A stretch of 64,000 bases of DNA, taken from the NCBI GenBank assembly GCA_030789695.1, contig CM061141.1:192397689-192461688 (forward strand), read 5' to 3'. The notes under the pieces were generated by a model. It was not told where the DNA came from. It saw only the letters and a program-made list of their open reading frames with translations, and did not search any database. This document shows, one piece after another, positions 42,729-55,318 of the stretch. This stretch comes from Scilla litardierei. Lineage: Eukaryota; Streptophyta; Magnoliopsida; Asparagales; Asparagaceae. Each line of letters begins with the position of its first letter. The first letter of the stretch is position 1. The translations under genes and the position numbers were made by a program.

Positions 42729-45594
42729 TGTAACGACCACTTTTCGTTGTACGTTGTTCGTGCACGTGCTTTTGTCCGTGCACGTGTTTGTTTTAGACCT
42801 TGTTTGTTTGTGAACACTTTCGTGTGATATGCCGTTGTGAACGTCTCTGAGAGTATTAAATAGTGGCACTAATTTGGAACGACGTTTCTCGATTAGTCTT
42901 CCCACAATTTAATCTTACTCGATGAGACGTGGCGATTCTCACTTTTGACGGGAGACGTTTCTATTTTTAGTTTCGTCGTCCGACGTCGAAATTGAGATCC
43001 GTCTTCTTAGTTAGCTCACCTTCGTCACCACGATCACCCCGATATTTATTTTATAATTTTTGGAGTTTATTTGACCACTTTTATATTTTTAACAAGTTTT
43101 ATAATATTTTAAATAATTAATTTTTATATTAAATTCGGCCAAAGAAAATTTATTTGAGTTTTAAACGTTTTAAAGAATTTTTGAGCCAATTTCCAGCTCA
43201 TTTGGACCAAGTCAAATCCTTGGGTGAGTTGGAGAAGTTTAGATTTAAATTTTAAATATTTTTAAACTCCTAATCTCATTAGGATTAGCCCTAGACCTAG
43301 TCAACCCATCTACACTATATAAACAACCCCTAGGAAGACCTATTTTCGCAAGAAAATAACCCTAGCCGCCTCCAAAACCCAAAAACCCACTTGCGACGAT
43401 TCGTCGGAGCCGTCGCATGCGCACGACCGATGAATTTCACCCCGTTCCCTCGGTCTGACCGAGGCCACCACCGCAGTGAACCCCGCTGCAGCCATCGACC
43501 CGCTTCTCCGTGCCTGACCGAGAGATTCTCTCGGTCAGACTGATGGCCGCCCCCGCTGTCGCCGCATCCCCGCTCCGCACCAACCCTCCGCACCGACCCG
43601 CTTCTGTCGCCCGCCTCCGCTCGGGTCTGACCGAGCGGGCCGCCCGCACCGATCGATGTTGCAACGTTGCAACGTTGCAAACGTTGCAACCCCCGCATCC
43701 ACAGCGCCCGACCGGCGCTGTTCCCCGCTCCGACCGAAGCAAAGCCCCGCATCCAGGGCTCGCGACCGACCAAGCGCTGCACCAAGCCCGTTCCCCCGCA
43801 GCGACCGACAGAGCTCCCCGCACCGAGGTTGTACGACCGAGAGCCAAACGTCGCAACCCCGCACCCGTCGCACCGCTTGCCACCGTGGGCCCCCCAAGTT
43901 CTCCAGAGGTATTGTGGGTCCCCCAAAGGTCCCTAGGACTACTGTGGGCCCCACCTAGGTGCGTTCTCTTCGACGATTTGCTGCGTACGACGTCGTCGCA
44001 CGTCGTAGCCCGTCGTCGCACGTGCTAGCTTTGGAATCTGGAACCGTCACTCCGGTTGATGCTCTGAACTTTCCAGTGAGGAAACTATATTGGAATCAGG
44101 ACTTGGAGCGCGTTCTCTTATTCCAACCCCCGGCGTCGCTACCCGACGCCGGTGTAGCTTTCGCGTCGTGTTGAGGTAACGCTTTGCACCCCTAGGACCC
44201 CCAACCCAATGCATGCTAATCAAGACTAAAATCAGAATTTTTAAAGTATTTTAAATGTTTTACGTTCACTAATCAAGATTAAAAATATGGACTTTAGGCC
44301 GGTGGACTTGTGCACGTAGGATAATTGTGATTTTTGGACTCATTGGACGGTGTGCTCAGATGTCGTACTTGCAGGCAAGTGAAACTTGCCAACTCTTGTG
44401 TAGGGCCATGTTTTTAGGCCACTTCCTTATTTTCAGCGTAAAAGAGACTAGTCAGTGAAATGATAGCTGGCTAGACGCCTACTTGATCTAGTTTGACAAC
44501 GAAACTAGATCTGTCACCTAATTGATCTAGCTTGACAACGAAGCTAGATCCAACCCTTTAAACTTGTTGTTCATGCATACTAAACTGTCACGTTTACTTT
44601 CCTTTACTTGTACGCCTTACTACTTGCCATGTCATGTCATCCATGCATTGAATGTCGCATTCGTAGCACACGCTACAATACTTGTACTTGTACTCCTTGT
44701 CCGGTTAGGTGCACCCCTATGCCATACTTGTTAAAAACACTTCCTGGCTCGCGATCCAGAAGCGAGCATTCCAAGTTTGGGGGTAAGGCACTGGCTCGAT
44801 ACACGTGGAGGGGTAGGGATAAACGGTTACTTGAGCTTAGGAGTGGCCTGATCAGCCCTCTAGCCAAAAGACGGAATCTCTGTGCACGAGGTGCTTACTT
44901 TTCTTGTCTTGTACTTGTCTTGTGAATGATTCATAAAATACTTGTCATCCATGCCATGTTTAAATGCCATGCTCGTACTTTACTTTACTTTACCTTACTT
45001 TACTTGTTGCACTCATACTTTAAACTGCCATGTCATTGCATTCATGCTAGAACTGCTAGGTTGCTTTACCTACTTTCAGTTTCCTTGCACAAGTCTCTTG
45101 TAGACTTGCTGACATGTGCCCCTTGCTCTTTTGGGTGTCACATGTTAGAACTGAGCCAGAGACCGTTGCTGAGTACGTGGTGTTTTGCTGACGCTGAGCC
45201 TGAGTCCATGATTGCCCAGGAGGATTTTGGTGGACACCGGTGACCTTTCTTGGTGACTTTGCTGAGTTTTCTTTTGTTTTAGGTTTTGTTGTTAGCTGTC
45301 GGTGCGTGGCACCTTTGTTTTGTACGTTTTACTTTTGTTGGCCATGTGTGGGCTTTAGACTCTCTTTTATTTCAGCCTGGTGGCTTTTCTGCGATGTTGG
45401 AATTTATATTTATGGATATTCTGAGATTATTCTTTCGTCTCATTTCATTATTATTATCTTGTTTCGCTCTCGTTGCAAGGACCAGCAATTTTAAAAGTTG
45501 ATTGACGATTATCGGACTTAAAGCTTTGCAGCTTCAAGTCTGAGCGGACCTTCTCACGCTTCGCCTCCACGTTTTTGGGAAGCGGGGCGTGACA
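42729..45594 (+). repeat. TgE 5' LTR
   Basis: An AT-rich U3, TATA box at 43314-43324, then a C-rich, CpG-rich segment (43380-44180) with repeated GTTGCAAC, then a long downstream part. Many long open frames on both strands of 43330-44030 come from the CpG-rich composition and recur in the other LTR; no domain is recognisable. Confidence 0.93.
43314..43324 (+). promoter_or_regulatory. TgE 5' LTR TATA box
   Basis: ACTATATAAAC, about 585 bases into the LTR, is a strong plant TATA box and would drive the element transcript. Confidence 0.7.
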
Positions 45595-48500
45595 GGTTTT
45601 GTTGGTGGCCCATGCAGGTCCAGTCTTGCAATTGCGAATTAACGAAACAACGATAATAACGGAATGTCCATTAAATAAATTGCAACATCCGAGTCATAAG
45701 CCCTGAGTCTAGTCGTTTTCTTACGACACTAGGTGGTAAGAAGATTTAGTTAGACGTCTGTGCTTGCTAGTTAGAGGCCCCTGATTGATAGTTAGGCTCC
45801 CCGTCAGCAATTGATCGTCATAGGAGTTACCTTAGTGGTTCATGTCTACCCCTGACCATATTAGACTTCTAGAATTTCCTTTAGTCGTTCGCTTGGGTTC
45901 ATCGATTTCGGACCAAGCTGAACGCATTTCCTTACCGTCTAACCTTTAGAAGTCTTAGCGCTTAGTTCTTAATCTTTACTTGCTCGACCGTAGGAGTTCC
46001 CAGTAGATTCTCCTGATTCATATCCTAGGCATATGTACGTTTTGATCATCCGACCAATTTCCTTGTCTCGATTCACGAGATCGCCTCATGACGATCATCG
46101 TCAATTTTCGAACCTCTCCATTACGAACCTTGAATCTTCTGAAGGAATTTTTCGATTTCCTCTTTCCCTAAGTTTAAATTTGTTCAAAGTTTTATATAAA
46201 TATATTTATCTTTGTACTCCTCGTTGATTTAAATCTTTTAAAAAAAAAAAACTTTCGTCGAAATTTTTGAATAATAGTTTATAATACATTTTCAGCCTAC
46301 ACTTTCGTACCTATGAAAATACATATTTCCTCTCATATATTAATTTTATTCTGGACCGTACTTTTGCTTTGCCCAATTCGATTGATAATTTCCTTCTTAT
46401 TCGTGTTATACGAATGATGCGTCGTGTTCACTTTAATATACTTTTCAAGTCACTTGGGATTTCAACTTTCCGCAAGTCAATGTTATGCTCATCGTTTTCT
46501 TTATTTCAGACTTTGTAAAATTACTATTTCATGACCATTTCCTAATCTGGGCCTTCCATAGTTTGGTTTTAAAGCTTTGCTATCGGTTTCGATAATTCTA
46601 CTACTAAGATAATATTATTTTTCCGTGCACCGTACATACTTTCAACTATTTTTATATCCGTGCCAGACCTGTTGTGCTCGTATATTAAGAACCCTGTGTA
46701 AATCAGTTTCTCATTTTTGGCCAACCCGGGTTCTCTAAAAGTAGTTTCAAACCGATCATTTTAAATTTCCCCATAGCCTAAAAGTTTTGAAAGCATGAGT
46801 TTAAATTCTTCCGTTACTTGATTTCATTCTTTGACTTCCCAAAACTTTTTGACAGCATTATATTAAATTGCTGACGTATAAAATTTTCTAAACCATGTCC
46901 TTAATATTCGTGTAAATGATTTTACTTCCTTCTCTTGATGATTTGCGATAAGCCAATAAAACATTTCCCCTTATCATGAATATTCGACTCAAACTTATTT
47001 TGAACAACTCGTTTTACCGATCCCCAAATATTTCTTTTCAGACGAGGATTTTAATTTTGAAGAACAACAGTTTTCAGATTTCACGTATTTTAGCTTGTGC
47101 TACTTACCACATTTTCTTTTTCCCCTCCTATATAAGCATCACTACATCTCCCTTTTCCCTCAACCTAAACATCACCATTGAGTCAATGTTTCGTCTAACC
47201 AAGCTGTCTCCTTGTATTCGTCCTATCTGAACTCGTGCTTATCGATCCTTCCCTCGTCACGCTCTCGACCTCTCTTTATTGCTTAGGCCTTAGGGTCCTT
47301 CAATGTCTGTGTCAACTCTTAGTTGTTAGTAGACCCTTGGACCCTTGTGAGGTTGTCGTGGTGCACGCACCTAAGTTGTGTACGTGGGCTTGAATGAGAA
47401 TTCCCATAGTATATTGGTGCTTGCCTATTGTGTGATATATATATATATATACTCGGAGTTATTCGTGATATTATGAAGTTGTCGTGGGTTAGGAGTTATA
47501 GATTTTTGTGTGGATAGCTATACTATACTATGGATGCCGGTGTGTATTAGAGTTAGCGTTGAAATATCTAAGTTGTGTATGTAGTTAGAGATACTTATAA
47601 TGGTTGAAATAAATGATTGGTAAAGCTATGTGTATGTTAGTAGTGATAATAATAAGAGTACGTATGGTTAAGAGGGTAGGCCTATTATGTGATCTATATG
47701 TTAGCACGTATTAGTGTGTGCTCGTATGTGGGTATGTATTGTGTTTAGACGTAAGTAGTTATGTTTTGTTGCCTGAGTATATATGTGATATACATATGGA
47801 AGTAAGAGTATAATTTTGATTGGTATTGATTGCTTTTCGGGATGTTGCATGAGTGCATACCGTGAGGTATACACGACTATTGCACATCTTAATTATGTAT
47901 GTGTGAATGTGTTAGTATACTAATTATAGGTAGTAGGCTATGGTGTGAATATATACATTATTTATGTGTGACTATACAGTGAATGTTTGTACTAGAGAGG
48001 GTATTATAAATATGTGGGTGCTGATGTCTGTAATGTTATTATTATGGTATATAATTAGATTGAACTATGTGGGTGTTATCTGACTAAATATTAAGTGTGA
48101 TTGATTTATGGAATGTATATGGTAGTATTGGTAGATGTATATATATGGGAGTGGTATTGGTATAGGTATGAATGTCGTGTTACGTATATAGAATATTCTA
48201 ATATGTGTATTGAGTCTCACTCAAGCTTGAGTGGGTATACTCTAAGTATATTGAATGTATGTTTGTAGTTTGAATATAGCAATGCTTGATGTATGTATAG
48301 TGATAGAAGTGTTTGTGCCTGGTTGAGTTACGCACATGATTGTGGGTCGCTACGCCAGTATATAGTTATAGGTGTTGGTCTTGTGGTATAGTTAATTACT
48401 AAGGCCTTGCTCGTGTGAACGTATGAGTACTAGCTAAACTAGGTGTGTAGATGTACTAGTAATGTAATGGTATGATTGGTATGCGTAAATGAAATGTTAG

Positions 48501-49142
48501 CGTGTATGGGTGTGCACCATGCACGGGTAAGTATGTGCTTAGTTATAGGCATTGATGACTATGTTATATGTGGCGTGTCGTAAATACAGTTAAGGACCGT
48601 ACATGATGTGAATATACGGTGAACTATTTGCATGTATTTGAATGACTATGTATTGTGAAACTATAGTAGTGGTGAATATATATATATATAGTGAAATTTG
48701 ATTTAATAATGGTATGGTGTGACTATATGTGCTGAGATGTTGGTATTGGATGAATATTAGAGGGTAGTATACCCTTGATGTTTGTGCATAGGTAGCTATC
48801 TATACGTAGAGCAATGATTGTATTTGCTAGTATGAGATCATACCTATATAAGTATCTGAACTATTGTTTTGTGAGTAGCAGTTATATAAGGGATGTATGT
48901 TTATATACCTGATTGATATACATGTATGAAGTTGACGGACTATAATAGGTATTAATGTATAACGTACGTGAATGTATATATATACATGTTGGTAGTGTTA
49001 ATGTTTGACAACTAGTGCATATATAAGCACTTGTAATGACTATACCTGGTTGAATTATTATATGACTTGATTGGGGTAGTTACTAGAGCGACTAGCTATA
49101 TTAGAAAGTCTGAGGACGGACTTTATTCTAAGGTGGGGAGGA
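45595..49142 (+). other. TgE internal region, non-coding
   Basis: Starts GGTTTTGTTGGTGGCCCATG, matching TgC's internal start and not the methionine tRNA site. The first 1.7 kb is T-rich and shares blocks with TgC (CCTGATTCATATCCTAGG and TTCACGAGATCGCCTCATGA). The rest (47300-49080) is TATG/GTGT-rich simple-like sequence. No frame has a recognisable domain. The last bases CTGAGGACGGA...CTAAGGTGGGGAGGA resemble the 3' end of chromovirus-type Ty3 elements, which suggests descent from one. Confidence 0.82.
49131..49142 (+). other. TgE polypurine tract
   Basis: AGGTGGGGAGGA immediately before the 3' LTR start. Confidence 0.85.
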
Positions 49143-52016
49143 TGTAACGACCACTTTTCGTTGTACGTTGTTCGTGCACGTGCTTTTGTCCGTGCACGTG
49201 TTTGTTTTAGACCTTGTTTGTTTGTGAACACTTTCGTGTGATATGCCGTTGTGAACGTCTCTGAGAGTATTAAATAGTGGCACTAATTTGGAATGACGTT
49301 TCTCGAGTCGTCTTCCCACAATTTAATCTTACTCGATGAGACGTGGCGATTCTCACTTTTGACGGGAGACGTTTCTATTTTTAGTTTCGTCGTCCGACGT
49401 CGAAATTGAGATCCGTCTTCTTAGTTAGCTCACTTTCGTCACCACGATCACCCCGATATTTATTTTATAATTTTTGGAGTTTATTTGACCACTTTTATAT
49501 TTTTAACAAGTTTTATAATATTTTTAATAATTAATTTTTATATTAAATTCGGCCAAATAAAATTTATTTGAGTTTTAAACGTTTTAAAGAATTTTTGAGC
49601 CAATTTCCAGCTCATTTGGACCAAGTCAAATCCTTGGGTGAGTTGGAGAAGTTTAGATTTAAATTTTAAATATTTTTAAACTCCTAATCTCATTAGGATT
49701 AGCCCTAGACCTAGTCAACCCATCTACACTATATAAACAACCCCTAGGAAGACCTATTTTCGCAAGAAAATAACCCTAGCCGCCTCCAAAACCCAAAAAC
49801 CCACTTGCGACGATTCGTCGCAACGTCGCAGCCGTCGCATGCGCACGACCAATGAATTTCACCCCGTTCCCTCGGTCTGACCGAGGCCACCACCGCACTA
49901 AACCCCGCTGCAGCCATCGCCCCGCTTCTCCGTGCCTGACCGAGAGATTCTCTCGAACAGACCGATGGCCGCCCCCGCTGTCGCCGCATCCCTGCTCCGC
50001 ACCAACCCTCCGCACCGACCCGCTTCTGTCGCCCGCCTCCGCTCGTGTATGACCGAGCGGGCCGCCCGCACCGATCGATGTTGCAATGTTGCAACGTTGC
50101 AAACGTTGCAACCCCCGCATCCACAGCGCCCGACCGGCGCTGTCCCCCGCTCCGACCGAAGCAAAGCCCCGCATCCAAGGCTCGCGACCGACCAAGCGCT
50201 GCACCAAGCCCGTTCCCCCGCAGCGACCGACAGAGCTCCCCGCACCGAGGCTGTACGACCGAGAGCCAAACGTCGCAACCCCGCACCCATCGCACCGCTT
50301 GCCACCGTGGGCCCCCCAAGTTCTCCAGAGGTATTATGGGTCCCCCAAAGGTCCCTAGGACTACTGTGGGCCCCACCTAGGTGCGTTCTCTTCGACGATT
50401 TGCTGCGTACGACGTCGTCGCACGTCGTAGCCCGTCGTCGCACGTGCTAGCTTTGGAATCTGGAACCGTCGCTCCGGTTGATGCTCTGAACTTTCCAGCG
50501 AGGAAACTATATTGGAATCAGGACTTGGAGCGCGTTCTCTTATTCCAACCCCCGGCGTCGCTACCAGACGCCGGTGTAGCTTTCGCGTCGTGTTGAGGTA
50601 ACGCTTTGCACCCCTAGGACCCCCAACCCAATGCATGCTAATCAAGACTAAAATCAGTATTTTTAAAGTATTTTAAATGTTTTATGTTCACTAATCAAGA
50701 TTAAAAATATGGACTTTAGGCCGGTGGACTTGTGCACGTAGGATAATTGTGATTTTTGGACTCATTGGACGGTGTGCTCAGACGTCGTACTTGCAGGCAA
50801 GTGAAACTTGCCAACTCTTGTGTAGGGCCATGTTTTTAGGCCACTTCCTTGTTTTCAGCGTAAAAGAGACTAGTCAGTGAAATGATAGCTGGCTAGACGC
50901 CTACTTGATCTAGTTTGACAACGAAACTAGATCCGTCACCTAATTGATCTAGCTTGACAACGAAGCTAGATCCAACCCTTTAAACTTGTTGTTCATGCAT
51001 ACTAAACTGTCACGTTTACTTTCCTTTACTTGTACGCCTTACTACTTGCCATGTCATGTCATCCATGCATTGAATGTCGCATTCGTAGCACACGCTACAA
51101 TACTTGTACTTGTACTCCTTGTCCGGCTAGGTGCACCCCTATGCCATACTTGTTAAAAACACTTCCTGGTTCGTGATCCAGAAGCGAGCATTCCAAGTTC
51201 GGGGGTAAGGCCCTGGCTCGATACACGTGGAGGGGTAGGGATAAACGGTTACTTGAGCTTAGGAGTGGCCTGATCAGCCCTCTAGCCAAAAAACGGAATC
51301 TCTGTGCACGAGGTGCTTACTTTTCTTGTCTTGTACTTGTCTTGTGAATGATTCATAAAATACTTGTCATCCATGCCATGTTTAAATGCCATGCTCGTAC
51401 TTTACTTTACTTTATCTTACTTTACTTGTTGCACTCATACTTTAAACTGCCATGTCATTGCATTCATGCTAGAACTGCTAGGTTGCTTTACCTACTTTCA
51501 GTTTCCTTGCACAAGTCTCTTGTAGACTTGCTGACATGTGCCCCTTGCTCTTTTGGGTGTCACATGTTAGACCTGAGCCAGAGACCGTTGCTGAGTACGT
51601 GGTGTTTTGCTGACGCTGAGCCTGAGTCCATGATTGCCCAGGAGGATTTTGGTGGACACCGGTGACCTTTCTTGGTGACTTTGCTGAGTTTTCTTTTGTT
51701 TTAGGTTTTGTTGTTAGCTGTCGGTGCGTGGCACCTTTGTTTTGTACGTTTTACTTTTGTTGGCCATGTGTGGGCTTTAGACTCTCTTTTATTTCTGCCT
51801 GGTGGCTTTTCTGCGATGTTGGAATTTATATTTATGGATATTCTGAGATTATTCTTTCGTCTCATTTCATTATTATTATCTTGTTTCGCTCGCGTTGCAA
51901 GGACCTGCAATTTTAAAAGTTGATTGACGCTTATCGGACTTAAAGCTTTGCAGCTTCAAGTCTGAGCGGACCTTCTCACGCTTCGCCTCCACTTTTTTGG
52001 GAAGCGGGGCGTGACA
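49143..52016 (+). repeat. TgE 3' LTR
   Basis: Near-identical to 42729-45594 apart from scattered substitutions and small indels (an extra CAACGTCG-type stretch near 49821). TATA box at 49728-49738. Confidence 0.93.
49728..49738 (+). promoter_or_regulatory. TgE 3' LTR TATA box
   Basis: ACTATATAAAC, same as in the 5' LTR; it could drive read-out into flanking DNA. Confidence 0.65.
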
Positions 52017-52021
52017 TCGGC
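52017..52021. repeat. Target site duplication of TgE, right copy
   Basis: TCGGC, identical to 42724-42728. Confidence 0.93.
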
Positions 52022-52444
52022 CGAGTGGGATATCATCCCTCGGTCGAGTGCACGCCCAATTCCTTTTGTTGGAGCGTGTCCAGTCGGGTCGGCCGAGCGG
52101 TCTTCTTGCTCGGACGAGTGAGTGCTTCACTCGGTCGAGTGACATGCTGTAGATGCCAAATCTTCATCATTTCGCCTCCTCTTCGCTCCTGCGAAGTTCC
52201 TTCTTCTTTCGCTCATCCTCTATCGCTGCTAGCTCCTCAATGAGGCCGTGGGCGATGCTCTGGTGCGTGTAAAAGTCCCTTAAGCTCATTTTTGCTCCTA
52301 ATTGCTCATATTTCCTGAAATCCGACAAAAACAAGAAATAGTGAAAAGTAACACAATATCATCGAATAATCGTGAAAAGCGCAATATGAGCAACCGAAAT
52401 GGCATGCAAATATGCAGAAAAAGGTGTAAAATATGGACCGATCA
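52022..52444 (-). mobile_element. PalB: solo Pal LTR, second part
   Basis: In minus sense this is the LTR start: TGATCGGTCCATATTTTACACC-like at 52444 downward, then the MITE-free region shared with PalA 7661-7900 and PalC 63460-63641, then more CGAGTG palindromes (52017-52145). With 41037-42728 the LTR is about 2.1 kb. Confidence 0.82.
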
Positions 52445-52449
52445 CTCCT
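52445..52449. repeat. Target site duplication of PalB, right copy
   Basis: CTCCT, one base different from ATCCT at 41032-41036. Confidence 0.65.
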
Positions 52450-54141
52450 CAATCAGAGACTTGGTGCAAGCTTCAATGAAGAGGGGGCACCCCTATTTAT
52501 ATTGGAGACTGGCCCCTCCTCATTTGCTACAAGCAATGTTGGACAAAAATTAGTGAAGAGAGATTTAATTAAGTTAGAGAGCCTTTCTCAAAGGCCTAAC
52601 TTCAACCAATTAAATCTCCCTCACTGTTGAGCTCTAGAAACGATACAAGTTATCATTTCGAAGAGATAGAAATGGTGCGTAGGAACAAACGGCGATGAAA
52701 TCCGACTTTGTTTGACCCTTCAAACAATTACTCACAGTTGAGCAAAAGTCACACATTTCATAGCCGTCAAGGGTTTCAAAAAAACCTAGCCAAAAATATA
52801 TTATGTTGTGGGCGTGCCCGCTAAGCTAGCGGGCACGCCCGCCAAGGGTAATGGGCACGCCCACATTGGGCGCGCCCGGAGCGGGCACCCGGCCCGCTGA
52901 TCTCAACGGGCTGCGCCCACTATGTTCAGTGGGCCGTGACCGTTTCTCTTGCGGGTGGACCCGCTTGTCCAAGTGGGTCTAACTCACCTTTGCCTTATGT
53001 TGTTTTTGCGTCTCTGGGCTCGTTTGATCTCTGATTTCAATGCGGTTTGTTCATGTGGATCCCTCAGGATGTCCTCTTCAATCCCAACTGCTTTAATCTC
53101 ACAACTAACTTGTGAACTTAATTATTCTATTTCAATGTATGCATTCCTCTTTACGTTCTTCCTATTACCAAGACGTGAATACTACTCGGTGTGAGACCTT
53201 ACAGCCTGACCCTTCTACAGGTTGGGACTCGAAGTCCCTAGACAACAGTAACCACGAGCAGTAGGTGTCGTCCCTATTTCAGAATCATACTTACGTGTTG
53301 ACTTGTCGGCAAAAGTGACGTTGGAATCACACTGACTGTGTCCCTGATGAGTTCCGCAGTCTTAGTCTCTTCGTCTTAACTATGTCACTTGCCTAGCCTA
53401 AGGTATGGAACTCTGTCAACCCCACTAGCTAGCAGTGGTTAGTATCCATCGGTCTCTGGTACATTCATGTTGTACATCCTACAACATACCTTGGCCAAGG
53501 TTTTACCGAGATCCGTACTGAGCCTGCGACACTAACTTCCCATTAATAGAAGAGACGAATCCTCTCTTGATCACTGCTCAGCTCGTACACTTCAAGTGTC
53601 ACCAAGCCTAAGATCTTTCAGCAGGCCTTGCCTCGAAGCTAGATCAAAGACTTAAGTGACACTGTTCATGCACAGCTTCGTACACTGATCTCAAGTCTTA
53701 AGGAACAACCTGCCTATCATCACTAGAGTTATTAATGACAGTTAGTTAATGTTTCACCATTTGATAACTCTTTATTTGGGTCGTTCAGTGGAATCATTCT
53801 CTAATGAGCACCTGTGTCTTGTCTCCGACTTCATCAAGTCACATGATTATGAGACCAACAAAACAAAGACACAGTGGTCTGTCCGATGTGCCGATATCCT
53901 ATCTCAATGCATCTACGACCACGAACGCTTTTAAGACTCAAGCTCCTATCGGTAAGACATTTCTCATAATCGCGATCTCTATCTCAAAACATGTATGACC
54001 TAACTTGGAGTCTAAGGAAATTATCTAAGCAATGTATAAAATAGAAAATTACTCAAACATTTTGTACCAGAAAGCATACTTTCATTTATGAACAAGATGA
54101 TTACAAAGATAAATAGCCTCGATGGCATACATCTCTCTACA
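52450..54141 (-). repeat. CopB 5' LTR, outer part
   Basis: Matches 34452-36110. Holds the TATA box (52492-52503), the GC-rich palindromes (52805-52930) and the LTR start at 54141 (TGTAGAGAGATG in minus sense), followed by the GATGG duplication. Confidence 0.9.
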
Positions 54142-54146
54142 GATGG
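54142..54146. repeat. Target site duplication of CopB, right copy
   Basis: GATGG, identical to 33916-33920. Confidence 0.92.
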
Positions 54147-54379
54147 TGCCTTCATGGGTCATGAAGGTGGGCGTAATGGGGCCCCTTAATGGTGATTAAG
54201 GGGCGACATTTTAAGGGTAGGAGTTAGCTCCTTCTGGAGTGGGTCGGCGGTTGCATCTGCTTCGATTCGAGGCCGGCCCGGCCCTGATTCTTTGTGGGGG
54301 CCTCATTCTCCCAGGCTTGTGGGTTTGCAACACGGGCTTGGGCCATTCGGTCTAGGCCCATCCTGAAAGGTTTGTATCA
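54147..54379 (-). repeat. TatA 5' LTR, outer part
   Basis: In minus sense starts TGATACAAACC at 54379, parallel to TGATACGACCC of TatB, then GATGGGCC. It joins 33915 once CopB is removed. Confidence 0.75.
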
Positions 54380-54469
54380 GATCTTTTCTTCTTCTTCTTT
54401 TAACTCTTTTTTTCCTCTTCATATTATTATTATTATTATTATTATTTTGTTTATGTGTTGTGGACCACT
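54380..54469. repeat. 90 bp spacer between head-to-head Tat LTRs
   Basis: Pyrimidine-rich (TTC)n followed by (ATT)n and GTTTATGTGTTGTGGACCACT. No coding content. Confidence 0.75.
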
Positions 54470-55266
54470 TGATACGACCCCCCAAATGGGCCGAAGAGAG
54501 ATGGGCCAACCTCACAACCAAAGAGCTGAGCTGGGCCTAAGCCCAAAAGGCACCTGTCAGCGGGTCCGGGGCATCGCGGCCTAGCACCATCACCCGGTGC
54601 ACAGTTGGCCTCCCACCCTTCGAGAAAACCGCTCCCCAGATCACACATGCCTTGATCACCATTGAATGGACCATCAAGGCGGACGGACACGAAGGGAGAG
54701 ATTGCAGGACGCCATAAATACGTTGACATGCGTACTCCGATAAGAGGGCAGAAGGACAAACGCCAAGGGATCAAATCCTGAATAACCAAGTCTCAGGTAT
54801 TCCACCTCTCCAGAACCTTCTTCCACCTTAAATTTCTCCTCCAAAGCTCGACTTGAGGACCCGCGTATTGGTCTCTCCGTGAACCATACTCGATTCCACC
54901 GAGCACCCTTCAGACAAGTGCTGACTTAGGCATTATAGGGGACTTGGTCAGAACCAAGGTCCTACTCCCCTGATGAGCTATCTCGTCTATGCAGATCAAA
55001 CGAGACATCAACCTGTCGAATCCACCCTTCGGCACTCCATCGTTCGGGTCCGAACGCTCTCGATCCCAAGCCCGTTCCATCGATCGTTCCAGGTAACCAT
55101 CGCTTTGGCAAAGCTTCCCTTTGGCACATCGACGCATGGATCCACTTGTTCCCACCCAAGCAAATGCTCGGATAACCGATGCCGGAGGCCGAACGTGTCT
55201 CACGTGACCGTGATGACCCTCAGACCTCCAAACTATCAACCTGTGGTGTGAAAACACCCCGAAACA
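54470..55266 (+). repeat. TatB 5' LTR (797 bp)
   Basis: TGATACGACC... to GAAACA, with a TATA-like GCCATAAATACG at 54711-54722. Colinear with the rejoined TatA LTR. The start was chosen by matching the TatA start, so it is good to a few bases. Confidence 0.78.
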
Positions 55267-55284
55267 TCTGGCACCGTCTGTGGA
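55267..55284 (+). other. TatB primer binding site
   Basis: TCTGGCACCGTCTGTGGA directly after the LTR, one or two bases from the common plant Ty3 site TGGCGCCGTCTGTGGG. Confidence 0.75.
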
Positions 55285-55318
55285 AAAATACAAGTCTAAA
55301 TCCACGTCAAACAACCAC

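Larger units (their letters stand above)
42729..52016 (+). mobile_element. TgE: complete non-coding LTR element (9.3 kb)
   Basis: LTRs of 2,866 bp (42729-45594) and 2,874 bp (49143-52016) flank 3.55 kb of DNA without gag or pol, with TCGGC at both ends. Starts TGTAACGACC and ends GGCGTGACA. By eye only about five differences occur in the first ~400 LTR bases, so it is the youngest datable insertion here. It is a LARD-type element that needs proteins from another element. It lies in PalB. Confidence 0.95.
33921..54141 (-). mobile_element. CopB: Ty1/Copia element split by nested insertions
   Basis: Complete from LTR to LTR on the minus strand: 5' LTR 54141-40504 (interrupted), primer site 40489-40503, gag-less leader, protease, integrase, RT, RNase H, polypurine tract, 3' LTR 36110-33921, flanked by GATGG. 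Removing the nested 41037-52449 leaves about 8.8 kb. Open frames are broken by many frameshifts. It was inserted into the 5' LTR of TatA. Confidence 0.92.
26733..54379 (-). mobile_element. TatA: Ty3 element of Tat type, with nested insertions
   Basis: A minus-strand Ty3 element in the order 5' LTR (54379 to 33349, split by CopB), primer site, almost no gag, protease, RT, RNase H, a second RNase H-like domain, integrase, hairpin array, antisense ORF. Protease-RT-RNase H-integrase order defines Ty3. The extra RNase H with a NVADYEA block and the antisense ORF point to the Tat lineage. The 3' LTR is not seen; CopD occupies that side. All reading frames are broken. Confidence 0.82.

Noticed and set aside
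43330..44030. Overlapping open frames up to 198 codons on both strands of the TgE LTR, repeated at 49744-50450
   Set aside because: They occur in several frames at once in a CpG-rich LTR segment, carry no domain, and differ in frame between the two LTRs.
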